Shown here: piece by piece, positions 16,671 through 24,354 of the stretch
How the letters are laid out: every line of letters begins with the position of its first letter
How positions within the stretch are numbered: the stretch's first letter is position 1
Assembly (NCBI RefSeq): GCF_017874315.1
Contig: NZ_JAGGLG010000001.1
Coordinates: forward strand, 124,001-188,000
Direction of reading: 5' to 3'
DNA length: 64,000 nt
Origin: Symbiobacterium terraclitae
GTDB lineage: Bacteria > Bacillota > Sulfobacillia > Symbiobacteriales > Symbiobacteriaceae
Notes under the pieces: generated by a model
The model's database searches: none
What the model was told of the DNA's origin: nothing
The model's input: the letters and a program-made list of their open reading frames with translations, nothing else
Position numbers and translations under genes: made by a program

Positions 16671-16868
16671 TTATGTGGACTGCCGTTTCGGTTTCAGCAC
16701 GCCAAAGCGGATTATGCGGTCGGGTCGAGGGGGCTCTGGCTGGGATTCCCAATCGAACACCGGGTCGCCGGCCAGGGCCGGACGTTCCTCCCGCCAGCCC
16801 GACGGGACCGTCTGCCTGAGGCTCAGGACGGAGCCGCCGTTCCGGAATGACTTACGCTTCTCGGTCAC
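16671..16868 (-). CDS. Small basic protein, possibly AbrB/MazE-like
   Basis: A 65-residue protein. It begins TEKRKSFRNGGSVLSLRQTV, similar to the swapped-hairpin start of AbrB/MazE antitoxins (usually ...FRNGGSQAVRLP), but the rest is Pro/Arg-rich and does not continue the motif. GTG at 16868 is 8 bases from GGAGG and sits 27 bases after the predicted transcript start, which supports it over the longer frame starting at 16997. No toxin gene is adjacent. Function unknown. Confidence 0.5.
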   Translation of the reverse strand: MTEKRKSFRNGGSVLSLRQTVPSGWREERPALAGDPVFDWESQPEPPRPDRIIRFGVLKPKRQST

Positions 16869-16901
16869 GAGCTCCACCTCCCGTTCGGTCCTTCTGGCCC
16901 C

Positions 16902-16930
16902 ATTGTACCAAGCACTGCGCACCAAGTGAA
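16902..16930 (-). promoter_or_regulatory. Promoter of the small basic protein gene
   Basis: On the minus strand: TTCACT (16930-16925), 17 bases, TACAAT (16907-16902). It fits the GTG at 16868. Confidence 0.65.
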
Positions 16931-17046
16931 GGTGTGAGCGAGAGCCAGCTTCCGCGGCTAGTCTGCACTTCCGCTGAACGATCCATTCCGCTATCACGTC
17001 AATTGGTGTAGGAACTGGCAGTTTAGCTGAACAGGGAGGCCGTGTC

Positions 17047-18012
17047 GTGGATCAGATGGCAGGTGCGGGGCTGGCCGCCCGGATTCGGGCCAACGTCGAG
17101 CGGGTGATGGTGGGCAAGGGCGAGGTGATCGAGCTGCTGCTGGTGGCCCTGGCCGCGGGCGGCCACGTGCTGATCGAGGACGTGCCCGGCACCGGCAAGA
17201 CGATGCTGGCCAAGTCGCTGGCCCGCTCGCTGGACGCCTCGTTCCGCCGCATCCAGTTCACCCCCGACCTGCTCCCCTCGGACGTGACGGGGCTCTCTTA
17301 CTACAACCAGCAGCGCGGCGAGTTCGAGTTCCGGCCCGGCCCGGTCTTCGCCCAGGTGCTGCTCGCCGACGAGATCAACCGGGCGACGCCCCGGACGCAG
17401 TCGGCCCTCCTGGAGTGCATGGAGGAGCGGCAGGTGACCGTCGAGGGGGTGACGCGGCCGCTGGCCCGCCCGTTCATCGTGCTGGCCACGCAGAATCCGG
17501 TGGAGCAGGAGGGCACCTTCCCCCTGCCCGAGGCCCAGCTCGACCGGTTCCTGCTGAAGCTGCCCGCCGGGTACCCGACGGCGGAGGAGGAGCTGGCGAT
17601 GCTGGAGCGCTTCCGCAGCGCCGACCCGTACCGGGAGCTGGAACCCGTCGCGTCCGTCGACGAGGTCGTGGCGCTGCAGCAAGCGGTGCCGGAGGTGCAC
17701 GTCTCGCGGCCGGTGCAGCAGTACATCGTCGACCTGGTCCGGGCGACCCGCACCGCCGCCGGGGTGGAACTGGGCGTGAGCCCCCGCGGCGCCCTGGCCC
17801 TCATGCGGGCCTGCCAGGCCCTGGCCGCCCTGCGGGGGCGCGACTACGTGCTCCCCGACGACGTGCAGCACCTGGCGCGCCCGGTGCTGACCCACCGGGT
17901 CATCTGCTCGGCGCAGACCCGCCTCAGGGGGCAGGACGCAGCCGGCGTGATCGACGCCGTGCTGTCGGCCACGGCGGTGCCGGCCGAGGCCGTGCCCAGG
18001 GGGGTGGACTAG
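17047..18012 (+). CDS. MoxR-family AAA+ ATPase
   Basis: A 321-residue MoxR ATPase: Walker A EDVPGTGKTMLAKSLA, Walker B VLLADEINRATPRTQSALLE, sensor I VLATQNPVEQEGTFPLPEAQ, and LDRFLLKL. MoxR proteins act as chaperone-like ATPases for membrane or metal-protein assembly with DUF58/VWA partners. GTG at 17047, 7 bases from GGGAGG. The DUF58 gene starts at the base after this stop, so the pair is translationally coupled. Confidence 0.92.
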   Translation: MDQMAGAGLAARIRANVERVMVGKGEVIELLLVALAAGGHVLIEDVPGTGKTMLAKSLARSLDASFRRIQFTPDLLPSDVTGLSYYNQQRGEFEFRPGPVFAQVLLADEINRATPRTQSALLECMEERQVTVEGVTRPLARPFIVLATQNPVEQEGTFPLPEAQLDRFLLKLPAGYPTAEEELAMLERFRSADPYRELEPVASVDEVVALQQAVPEVHVSRPVQQYIVDLVRATRTAAGVELGVSPRGALALMRACQALAALRGRDYVLPDDVQHLARPVLTHRVICSAQTRLRGQDAAGVIDAVLSATAVPAEAVPRGVD

Positions 18013-19239
18013 GTGCGCCCGGGCGGCCGGTCCGGCCTGGTATGGCTGGGGGTGGCCGGCCTTTTGCTGCTGGCGCTCTGGCTGCGCAGCGGCCTGCTGC
18101 TCCTCGTTGCGGCGCTGGTCGCGCTGGTGGCTGCCCTGGTGGCCCTCTGGGACCGCTACGGCCTCAGCCGGCTGACGTACGACCGCCGGTTCGAGCAGGG
18201 GCGCTGCTTTGCCGGCGAGACGGTGACCCTGACGGTCTCGCTGACCAACCGCAAGCTCCTGCCGCTCACCCAGGTGGTGGTGGACGAGTCGGTGCCGGTG
18301 GCGCTGCGGCTGGCGTCGCAGAAGATGCGTTTTCAGAGCCGGGCGCGGGAGCGGCTCCGGCTCCGCTTCAGCATGGGCTGGTACCAGCGGGTGGAGCGCC
18401 GCTTCACCCTGCAGGCGACCCGACGGGGCGTCTACCGGTTGGGGCCGGCGGCCGTCACCACGGGGGACCCATTCGGCTGGGCCGAGCGGTCGATGGAGGT
18501 TCCGCCGTCTGACGCCCTGCTGGTCTACCCGCGCGTGCTCCCGCTGGAGGAGGTGGGCCTGCCGGCGCGCCGTCCCTTCGGCGATCTCGCCTCCCGGGAC
18601 CGGCTCTTCGCCGATCCGCTCCGCGTTGCCGGGGTGCGGGAGTACCGGCCCGGCGACCCGCTGAACCAGGTGCACTGGAAGGCCACCGCGGCGGCGGGCC
18701 GGCTGCAGGTAAAGCTGCTGGACCCGTCGGCCAGCCTCGGGATCGCCATCTTTCTGAACACCTGGTCGTTCGACCGCTTCTGGGAAGGCGACGACACGGA
18801 TGCCCTGGAGGCGGGGGCGACGCTGGCCGCCTCGATCCTGCACTGGGCCCACGAGGAGGGGCTGCCTGCGGGCCTCTACGCCAATGGCCTCGTCTACGAG
18901 TGGGGCTTCAGCCTGCGCCTGCCGCCCGCCAGGGGCGAGGGCGTGCTGGCCCAGGGGCTTGAGGGGCTGGCGCGGCTGCAGACCGGCTCGCCGCAGCCGC
19001 TCTGGGAGCTGATGGCGCTGGAGGTGCCCGCACTGCCCTACGGCACATCGCTGGTGGTGATCACCCGCCAGGTGGGTGCCGAGCTGGCGGGTGCCGTGCT
19101 GCGGGCGCAGCGATCCGGCCGGCCCGTGACGCTGGTGGTGACCGCCGCGGCGGATGTGGCGCTCCCGGAGCTGCCCGGCGTCACCGTCTACCGGGTCGGC
19201 GGAGAGGAGGGTCTGCATGGCGCGGTTCTGGCGCGGTAG
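18013..19239 (+). CDS. DUF58 membrane protein
   Basis: A 408-residue protein: two N-terminal membrane helices (about 10-48), an Ig-like or beta-rich part, then the DUF58 core with the hallmark REYRPGDPLNQVHWKATAAA. The C-terminal half has the VWA-like layout of the family but lacks a complete MIDAS. It is the standard partner of MoxR and of the transglutaminase/DUF4129 protein that follows. GTG start at 18013 joins the MoxR stop. Confidence 0.9.
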   Translation: MRPGGRSGLVWLGVAGLLLLALWLRSGLLLLVAALVALVAALVALWDRYGLSRLTYDRRFEQGRCFAGETVTLTVSLTNRKLLPLTQVVVDESVPVALRLASQKMRFQSRARERLRLRFSMGWYQRVERRFTLQATRRGVYRLGPAAVTTGDPFGWAERSMEVPPSDALLVYPRVLPLEEVGLPARRPFGDLASRDRLFADPLRVAGVREYRPGDPLNQVHWKATAAAGRLQVKLLDPSASLGIAIFLNTWSFDRFWEGDDTDALEAGATLAASILHWAHEEGLPAGLYANGLVYEWGFSLRLPPARGEGVLAQGLEGLARLQTGSPQPLWELMALEVPALPYGTSLVVITRQVGAELAGAVLRAQRSGRPVTLVVTAAADVALPELPGVTVYRVGGEEGLHGAVLAR

Positions 19240-20608
19240 GACGACCTGGCTCCGCTGGCTCCTGGCCGGTCTGGCCGAGGTGGCGGTGGCCACCCCCTGG
19301 CTCCTGATCCTCTACGCGGCGGGCACCGACCCGGCCTGGTTCGAGGCCGTTCCGGGCGCCTGGCTGCCACTGGCGGTCTTCCTCGCGGCCGGCATCTGGG
19401 AGTCGGGCAGCCGCGACGGGGCGCCCTGGATGCGGGTGGTGGCGCTCGCCGCGGGCACGGCCCTGGCATACCTCACCGCCCACGCCCTCCTGCCCGCGCG
19501 GCTGCAGGCCGGGCCGCTGTCGGCCAACCCGGCCCTCGCCTTCATCCCCGTGGCGGCCTGGCTCTGGTACCGCGGCGCCCGCCACGCCCTGGAGGGGCTC
19601 GAGTACGGACGGCTGTTCGAGCGGGCCTGGCTGCCCGTCGCCCTGCAGGTGACGGGCATCGTCCTGCTGCTGCTGCTCGGCAGGGGCCAGGAGGAGCCCG
19701 TCCAGCTGCTGCTGATGTGGTGCGTGGTGCTGCTCTTTGCGGCCGGGCTGGCGCTGCTGGTGGTGACGCGCGAGCGGGCGCTGCTGGGCGATGACGAGGC
19801 GGGAGAGCAGTCTGGCGGCACCGTCTCGCCGGCAGTGACGGGATTCGTGGTCGCGCTGGTGGTCCTGACGCTGGCGGCCTCGGCGGTGCTCACCGTCGAC
19901 CGGGTCGCCGCGGCCCTGTCCGCCGCCGGCGGGGTGGTCGCGCCGGTCTACCGCCTCGTGGTCGAGGCGGCGATGCTGATCGTGGTTCGCTGGGCGATGC
20001 TGATCGCCCCGCTGTTCGAGTACCTCCGGCGGCGCGCCGCCATGCAGGAGCCCTCCCAGCAGGGCGGGGGCGAGGATATCGAGCTGGGGCGGCCGGACCC
20101 GCCCGCAGAGGTGCTGACCGACCTCGACTACGGTCCCGTCATCCGGGCCTTGCTGGTGCTGCTGACCGTGGCCCTGCTGGCCGCCTGGCTCTTCCGCCTG
20201 ACCGCCGTGCGGCGGCGGGACGTGGATGTGGAGGAGGAGCGGACCAGCCTGGGCTTCTGGGCTTCCCTCTGGCAGGACCTGCGGTCGCTGGTGCGCAGGC
20301 GGCGAAAGGGCCCCGGAGGCGACGGCCTGCCCTGGGAGGAGCCCGTGCCGCCGGGGAGCCCCAGGGCGCTCTTCCGCGCGCTCCAGCGCTGGGGCGCCCG
20401 GCACGGCCGGCCCCGGCGGCCGGCGGAGACGCCCACCGCTTACGCCGGCGCCCTGGCCGCGCTGGAGCCTTCTGCGCAGCGGGCCAGCGCTGCCGTGACC
20501 GCCGTCTACAACCAGGCGCGCTACGGCCCCCGGCCTCCGGATCCCGATGCGGTGGCGGAGGCGGACCGGCTGCTGCGGGAATACTGCGGTGAGGACTTCA
20601 CGGGGTGA
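19217..20608 (+). CDS. Multi-pass membrane protein with DUF4129 tail
   Basis: A 463-residue protein with about six to eight membrane helices in the first 330 residues and a soluble C-terminal tail. The tail has the DUF4129 signature: RRPAETPTAYAGALA, then AVTAVYNQARYGPRPPD. In many bacteria this tail belongs to a DUF3488-transglutaminase protein; the transglutaminase domain is missing here, so this is a short form. The ATG at 19217 overlaps the DUF58 gene by 23 bases. It ends the MoxR-DUF58-DUF4129 operon. Confidence 0.8.
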   Translation: MARFWRGRTTWLRWLLAGLAEVAVATPWLLILYAAGTDPAWFEAVPGAWLPLAVFLAAGIWESGSRDGAPWMRVVALAAGTALAYLTAHALLPARLQAGPLSANPALAFIPVAAWLWYRGARHALEGLEYGRLFERAWLPVALQVTGIVLLLLLGRGQEEPVQLLLMWCVVLLFAAGLALLVVTRERALLGDDEAGEQSGGTVSPAVTGFVVALVVLTLAASAVLTVDRVAAALSAAGGVVAPVYRLVVEAAMLIVVRWAMLIAPLFEYLRRRAAMQEPSQQGGGEDIELGRPDPPAEVLTDLDYGPVIRALLVLLTVALLAAWLFRLTAVRRRDVDVEEERTSLGFWASLWQDLRSLVRRRRKGPGGDGLPWEEPVPPGSPRALFRALQRWGARHGRPRRPAETPTAYAGALAALEPSAQRASAAVTAVYNQARYGPRPPDPDAVAEADRLLREYCGEDFTG

Positions 20609-20625
20609 CCGGGCGAATCTATAAT
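20597..20625 (+). promoter_or_regulatory. Promoter of the LysR gene
   Basis: TTCACG (20597-20602), 17 bases, TATAAT (20620-20625). The -35 lies inside the end of the DUF4129 gene. Confidence 0.65.
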
Positions 20626-20656
20626 GAATGGGAAGAGATCTGCTGCCTTCCCATTC
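20626..20656 (+). promoter_or_regulatory. 10-bp inverted repeat at the LysR transcription start
   Basis: GAATGGGAAG (20626-20635), 11 bases, CTTCCCATTC (20647-20656): perfect arms. It begins right after the -10 and covers the start point. It could be an operator for the LysR protein itself or a hairpin at the mRNA 5' end. Confidence 0.6.
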
Positions 20657-20703
20657 CCATTGGGCATTTGGTTACCACCGTCCGCGGCACAGGAGGGAGT
20701 ACG

Positions 20704-21612
20704 ATGCTGCTGCAGCACCTGATCACGTTCTGCCGCGTGGTGGAGGAGGGCTCCTTCACCCGGGCGGCCCAGGTCCAGAACCTGACACAGCCCTCGGTGA
20801 CCAAGCAGGTGGGCGCCCTGGAGGATCACCTGCAGGTGCAGCTCTTCACCCGCCAGGGGAAGCAGGTGCACCTGACGCCGGCCGGCGAGCTGGTCTACGA
20901 CTACGCCCGCCAGGTGATTCACCTGGTCGCCCAGTGCGAGGCGGCCGTGCAGGAGCTGCGGTCGCCGGGCAGCGGCAGCGTGACCGTGGGCTGCGTGCAC
21001 ACCATCGGCCTCTTCACCCTGCCCGATCTGCTGGCGGCCTTCGTCCGGGAGCACCCCCGGGTGAAGATCAACGTCAGGACCGGCAACAACCGGGAGACGG
21101 TGGCGATGCTGCTCCACGGCGAGGTCGACCTCGGCCTGATCACCACGCCCCAGGTGCACGAGCGCATCGACGTGATCCCGCTCTTCGAGGACCCGCTGGT
21201 GGCGGTGGCGAGCCCGTCCTTCGCGGCCGACCTGCCCCCAGTCCTGGGCAACGCCGACCTCGCCCGCCTGCCCTTCATCGGCTACGTGCGGGGCGCCCGG
21301 TTCCGCAACACCATCGACCAGATCCTCGAGGAGATGGGCATCCAGCCCAAGTTCGTCATGGAGTTCGACAACCACGAGGCGATCAAGACGATGGTGGGGC
21401 TGGGCTTCGGCGTGGCGCTGGAGCCGGTCTCCGCCGTGCAGCGGGAGCTGGACGGCGGGCAGCTGGTGCGGCTCAACGTGCCCGGCCTGCCGCGCTCGAG
21501 CCGGACCACCTCGCTGATCCTCAGGCGCGGCGAACGGCGCAGCGCCGCCGTCAACGCCTTCCTGGCGCTGCTGGAGCGGCGCTACGCGGTGGCGATCAAC
21601 CCGGCCCCCTGA
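20704..21612 (+). CDS. LysR-family transcription regulator
   Basis: A 302-residue LTTR. The winged helix is at residues 1-60 (FCRVVEEGSFTRAAQVQNLT, QPSVTKQVGALEDHL), followed by a linker helix and a two-lobed effector domain (VTVGCVHTIGLFTLPDLLAA, LGLITTPQVHERIDVIPLFE, TMVGLGFGVALEPVSAVQ). The order of features fits the CbbR/CysB-like subgroup. Effector and targets are unknown; no divergent partner gene is adjacent. The ATG at 20704 follows CAGGAGGGAG. An inverted repeat over its promoter suggests autoregulation. Confidence 0.92.
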   Translation: MLLQHLITFCRVVEEGSFTRAAQVQNLTQPSVTKQVGALEDHLQVQLFTRQGKQVHLTPAGELVYDYARQVIHLVAQCEAAVQELRSPGSGSVTVGCVHTIGLFTLPDLLAAFVREHPRVKINVRTGNNRETVAMLLHGEVDLGLITTPQVHERIDVIPLFEDPLVAVASPSFAADLPPVLGNADLARLPFIGYVRGARFRNTIDQILEEMGIQPKFVMEFDNHEAIKTMVGLGFGVALEPVSAVQRELDGGQLVRLNVPGLPRSSRTTSLILRRGERRSAAVNAFLALLERRYAVAINPAP

Positions 21613-21613
21613 C

Positions 21614-22036
21614 CTACATCGGCAGCGGCGGGTGCTCCTCCGGGCCGGAGGGCGCGGCGAACTCGGCGGGCTCCCCCACGGGGGCGCCTGCGGTGGCCAC
21701 GTTGTGCCGGAGGAAGTGCACCAGGTCCCGGAACTGCCAGGACCGGTTGTGCATGTCGTCGTCGAACTGGTAGAGCCGCTGGTCGCCGCCGTCGTGGGTG
21801 ACCTCCAGCTCGAAATGGACGTGCGCGTCCCGGGAGAGCGGGCCGTTCAGGACCTCCTTGCCCCAGTCCACCTTGTCGTATAGCGCCTTGAGCTGCGCAC
21901 GGTCGGCGTCGGAGAGCCGCCCGTGCGCACCTTCAATGACCCGGCTCTCGTAGCGCCACCTGCCGTCGCCTGACACCGCGATCGCGAAGAGGAAATCCCC
22001 CGTGTACGCCGATTTCGCCCTGAGGGTGATCTGCAT
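21614..22036 (-). CDS. Unknown protein
   Basis: A 140-residue soluble protein facing the LysR gene, ending 2 bases from its stop. The pattern is beta-strand rich at the start (MQITLRAKSAYTGDFLFAIAV, counting from the chosen start), then a helical stretch ARLSDADRAQLKALYDKVDWG-like and HFELEVTHDGGDQRLYQFDDD, which looks like the small beta-rich stress-type proteins. I start at the ATG at 22036; AGGAGG lies 12 bases away and GGAG 6 bases away. A GTG at 22063 is an alternative. Confidence 0.6.
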   Translation of the reverse strand: MQITLRAKSAYTGDFLFAIAVSGDGRWRYESRVIEGAHGRLSDADRAQLKALYDKVDWGKEVLNGPLSRDAHVHFELEVTHDGGDQRLYQFDDDMHNRSWQFRDLVHFLRHNVATAGAPVGEPAEFAAPSGPEEHPPLPM

Positions 22037-22143
22037 CGCCTGCTCCGACCTCCTGCTCCACATGCTCCGGGTAGATTTCGCGGCGGCATGCGCACCTATG
22101 CGGCGCTTCGGCCGGGAAGACTAGGCTACCGGGAGGTGTGCGT

Positions 22144-22332
22144 ATGCCGGGCAACAAGATCGGCAAACTAAAAGCGGGGCAGGGGTTGCGGCGAATTCTC
22201 GCCCAGCGGCGCGGCAGCTGGCGCGACGCTGACGCCATGGCCAACTATGAGGTTGGGAGCGAGCTGGACCCCAGGGCGGGGAGCCCTGGCAACCCGAGCC
22301 GCAAGGGCCGCTGGGGCGACCCGCACCGGTAA
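22144..22332 (+). CDS. Small basic protein
   Basis: A 62-residue basic protein, rich in Gly, Arg and Lys. The ATG at 22144 is 7 bases from GGGAGG, an excellent ribosome site, which is the main support. The sequence (KLKAGQGLRRILAQRRGSW, ANYEVGSELDPRAGSPGNP) is hydrophilic throughout with no membrane segment. It could be a minor spore protein or a nucleic-acid-binding protein. No family recognised. Confidence 0.5.
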   Translation: MPGNKIGKLKAGQGLRRILAQRRGSWRDADAMANYEVGSELDPRAGSPGNPSRKGRWGDPHR

Positions 22333-22345
22333 TGGAAATCGGGGG

Positions 22346-22374
22346 TTGCATTCCGCTCGAAAAAAGCGTACCCT
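22346..22374 (+). promoter_or_regulatory. Possible promoter for the RRM gene
   Basis: TTGCAT (22346-22351), 17 bases, TACCCT (22369-22374). Good -35 and spacing, weak -10. It would give a leader of about 105 bases. Confidence 0.4.
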
Positions 22375-22487
22375 GTCATTGGTTAGCGGCTTGGTGAGCG
22401 GTGCGCTGGTTTGCCGGGTTACGGGCGAATTCCTCGCGTCTCCCTCCCGAACGCGAATCCAAATATCCTGAGATGATGGGAGAGAGA

Positions 22488-22760
22488 ATGCGAATGACCA
22501 AGACCCTGTACTTCGGCAACCTTCCCTGGGCCGTCACGCCTGAGGACCTCCAGAACGCGGTTTCGCAGCACGCTGAGGTGCTCGGCGCCCGTATCGCCAC
22601 CGATCGGGAGACCGGTCGCAGCCGCGGCTTCGGCTTCGTCGAGGTCCCGGCCGACCAGGCCCAGGCCGTCATCGACGCCCTGAACGGTGCGGAGTGGGCC
22701 GGCCGTGCGCTGACCGTCAACGAGGCCCAGCCTCGTCCGGAGCGCGGCCCCCGCCGCTAA
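22488..22760 (+). CDS. RRM RNA-binding protein
   Basis: A 90-residue single RNA recognition motif. RNP2 is LYFGNLPW and RNP1 is RSRGFGFVEV, in the right order and spacing. Such single-RRM proteins are common in cyanobacteria, where they respond to cold, and are scattered in other phyla. I start at the ATG at 22488, 5 bases after GGGAG; an ATG at 22494 is close. Ends in a strong terminator, so it is transcribed alone. Confidence 0.92.
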   Translation: MRMTKTLYFGNLPWAVTPEDLQNAVSQHAEVLGARIATDRETGRSRGFGFVEVPADQAQAVIDALNGAEWAGRALTVNEAQPRPERGPRR

Positions 22761-22777
22761 GCAGCGGAAGACTTCTG

Positions 22778-22806
22778 GCGCCCGGTGCAGATGCACCGGG
22801 CGCTTT
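22778..22806 (+). terminator. Terminator after the RRM gene
   Basis: GCGCCCGGTGC (22778-22788), loop AGAT, GCACCGGGCGC (22793-22803), TTT. Confidence 0.85.
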
Positions 22807-22832
22807 GCGTCTGCCTGACCCGGTCGGGTGCG

Positions 22833-22861
22833 TTGCCAGGCATCTGGAGTTGCTCCATAAT
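22833..22861 (+). promoter_or_regulatory. Promoter of the first paralogous membrane protein gene
   Basis: TTGCCA (22833-22838), 17 bases, CATAAT (22856-22861). A near copy precedes the next gene (23323-23351). Confidence 0.65.
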
Positions 22862-22918
22862 CTAGACAAGGCACAAATTAGGCCGGGCATGGTTGCCTGC
22901 GGCCGGGGAGGTAAGCGC

Positions 22919-23260
22919 GTGCAGGTGTTCCCGGTGTACAGCGCCATTACCAGCGCGGCCCTGTTCATCGAGCCGCTGGTCGGACTGGCGCTGGTCTGGT
23001 TCGGGCTCGCCCTCTACCGACGCCGGAGGGATCCGGGCCTCATGCTCGTCATCGCCTGGGGTGGGCTCTGGGTGCTCTCAGGATTGCTGAACGTCCTCAC
23101 CCAGCTGGTGGTGCGGTCGCTCTCGCTCCCCTTGGTTCAGCTGGCGTTCACCGTGTCGGTCTTATCGGTGATCGGGGGCCGGCTCCTGGTCTGGGCCGTC
23201 GCCGCGTACGTCCTGTGGTGGTACTGGAATGCGATTTCGGGGAGAGGCCGCACCGGGTAG
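22919..23260 (+). CDS. Small three-helix membrane protein, copy 1
   Basis: A 113-residue membrane protein with three hydrophobic segments (about 15-38, 47-68, 80-105) and a conserved RDPGLMLVIAWGGLWVLSG block between the first two. No signal peptide or catalytic motif. It is a paralogue of the gene at 23405: both have EPLVGLALV or DPLIGLALV, then RDPGL.LV.AWG..WVL, and a last helix ending in Trp-rich YVLWWYW or YALWRFW. GTG at 22919 is 7 bases from GGGGAGGT. Function unknown. Confidence 0.7.
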   Translation: MQVFPVYSAITSAALFIEPLVGLALVWFGLALYRRRRDPGLMLVIAWGGLWVLSGLLNVLTQLVVRSLSLPLVQLAFTVSVLSVIGGRLLVWAVAAYVLWWYWNAISGRGRTG

Positions 23261-23322
23261 GCGAAGGCTGGAGCCCTGTCAGCGTGACTGGCGAGTACGG
23301 AACGCCGGGGCCGCTGGAGGCG

Positions 23323-23351
23323 TTGCCCGCCGCCTGGCGTTGCGGCATAAT
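23323..23351 (+). promoter_or_regulatory. Promoter of the second paralogous membrane protein gene
   Basis: TTGCCC (23323-23328), 17 bases, CATAAT (23346-23351). The spacer shares 11 of 17 bases with the promoter at 22833, so the promoter was duplicated with its gene. Confidence 0.65.
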
Positions 23352-23404
23352 CAAGACGATACGGAAAAGGGCGCGGCGATCGGCGCGCTCCGGGAGGTGC
23401 GCAG

Positions 23405-23731
23405 GTGCACATGTCGCAGGTGACCGGCGCGATGGCGCTCATCGACCCGCTGATCGGACTGGCGCTGGTGGTGCTGGGGTTTCCCCTGATGCGGCTGAAC
23501 AGGGACCCCGGGCTGAAGCTCGTCGTCGCCTGGGGGGCGTTCTGGGTCCTCACCGGCGTCTGGACCGGGCTGGTCCACCTGCTCATCCGATCGCCCGGCG
23601 AGGCGCTCCACTGGGCGAACCTGGTGTCGTTCTTTGTCATCGTCGCCGGCCGCCTGCTCACCTGGGCTACTGCCGGATACGCCCTGTGGCGCTTCTGGCG
23701 GGCGACCTGGGCGCGCGGCGGCTCCGGGTAG
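23405..23731 (+). CDS. Small three-helix membrane protein, copy 2
   Basis: A 108-residue paralogue of the gene at 22919, with the same three membrane helices and the block RDPGLKLVVAWGAFWVLTG. GTG at 23405 lies 7 bases from GGGAGG; an ATG two codons on is also possible. The preceding promoter matches that of copy 1. The DUF402 gene follows at 46 bases and is probably read from the same promoter. Confidence 0.7.
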   Translation: MHMSQVTGAMALIDPLIGLALVVLGFPLMRLNRDPGLKLVVAWGAFWVLTGVWTGLVHLLIRSPGEALHWANLVSFFVIVAGRLLTWATAGYALWRFWRATWARGGSG

Positions 23732-23777
23732 GCCGTTGCCCGGCTGCGGTACACCGATCTGCGAAGGGAGAGCACGC

Positions 23778-24290
23778 ATGGTTCAACTGCAGGTTCAGCA
23801 GTACAAGTACGGCGGCATCAAGCACTACAGCTACCCCGTCCGGCTGATCGAGCAGCGGCCCGACTGCGTGATCGTCCACGGCCCCTACGGGCGGCCCCTG
23901 ACCCACCCCGGGCGGTCCCTGGTGGACTGGCCCGTGCCCAACGAGTCGATCGAGTTTCACTTCACGGCCAGGCCTTACAGCGTGAGCGCGGGCTGGAACG
24001 GCGACGGCTCCTTCCGGCACTACTACTGCAACGTGTCGCTGCCGGCCACGCTGAAGGACGGCGTGCTCTCCAGCGTCGACCTGGACCTCGACCTGATCGT
24101 AGCGCCCGACCTCACCTACCGGGTGGACGACGAAGACGAGTTCGAGGAGCACCGGCAGGCCCTGGGCTACCCCGAGGAGGTGGTGGCGCTGGCCCGGGAG
24201 GGGCTGGCGGAGCTGATGCGCCTGGTGGAGGAACGGCGCTTCCCGTTCGATGGATCCGCCTTCAGGCTGCGCGACCAGCTCGCACGATAG
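23778..24290 (+). CDS. DUF402 protein (nucleoside di-/triphosphatase-like)
   Basis: A 170-residue DUF402 protein: HYSYPVRLIEQRPDCVIVHG in the first half, then the signature DLDLIVAPDLTYRVDDEDEF and YPEEVVALAREGLAELM. Characterised relatives (Staphylococcus Ntdp, Streptomyces FomD) hydrolyse nucleoside diphosphates or nucleotidyl intermediates with a divalent metal; the acidic cluster VDLDLDLIV fits metal binding. ATG at 23778 after GAAGGGAG. A 14-bp terminator hairpin follows. Confidence 0.85.
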   Translation: MVQLQVQQYKYGGIKHYSYPVRLIEQRPDCVIVHGPYGRPLTHPGRSLVDWPVPNESIEFHFTARPYSVSAGWNGDGSFRHYYCNVSLPATLKDGVLSSVDLDLDLIVAPDLTYRVDDEDEFEEHRQALGYPEEVVALAREGLAELMRLVEERRFPFDGSAFRLRDQLAR

Positions 24291-24310
24291 GGCCTTCTCC
24301 TGGTGTGCAA

Positions 24311-24342
24311 GGGCCCCTGTCCCGGGTTCGGGACAGGGGCCC
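24311..24342. terminator. Bidirectional terminator
   Basis: A 14-bp perfect stem (24311-24324 with 24329-24342) around GGTT, between the DUF402 gene and the end of the molybdate locus. Confidence 0.8.
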
Positions 24343-24354
24343 GGCGTCTGGGTA

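Noticed and set aside
24311-24342. Inverted repeat as part of a mobile element end
   Set aside because: It is a plain terminator stem between convergent genes; no transposase and no target duplication.
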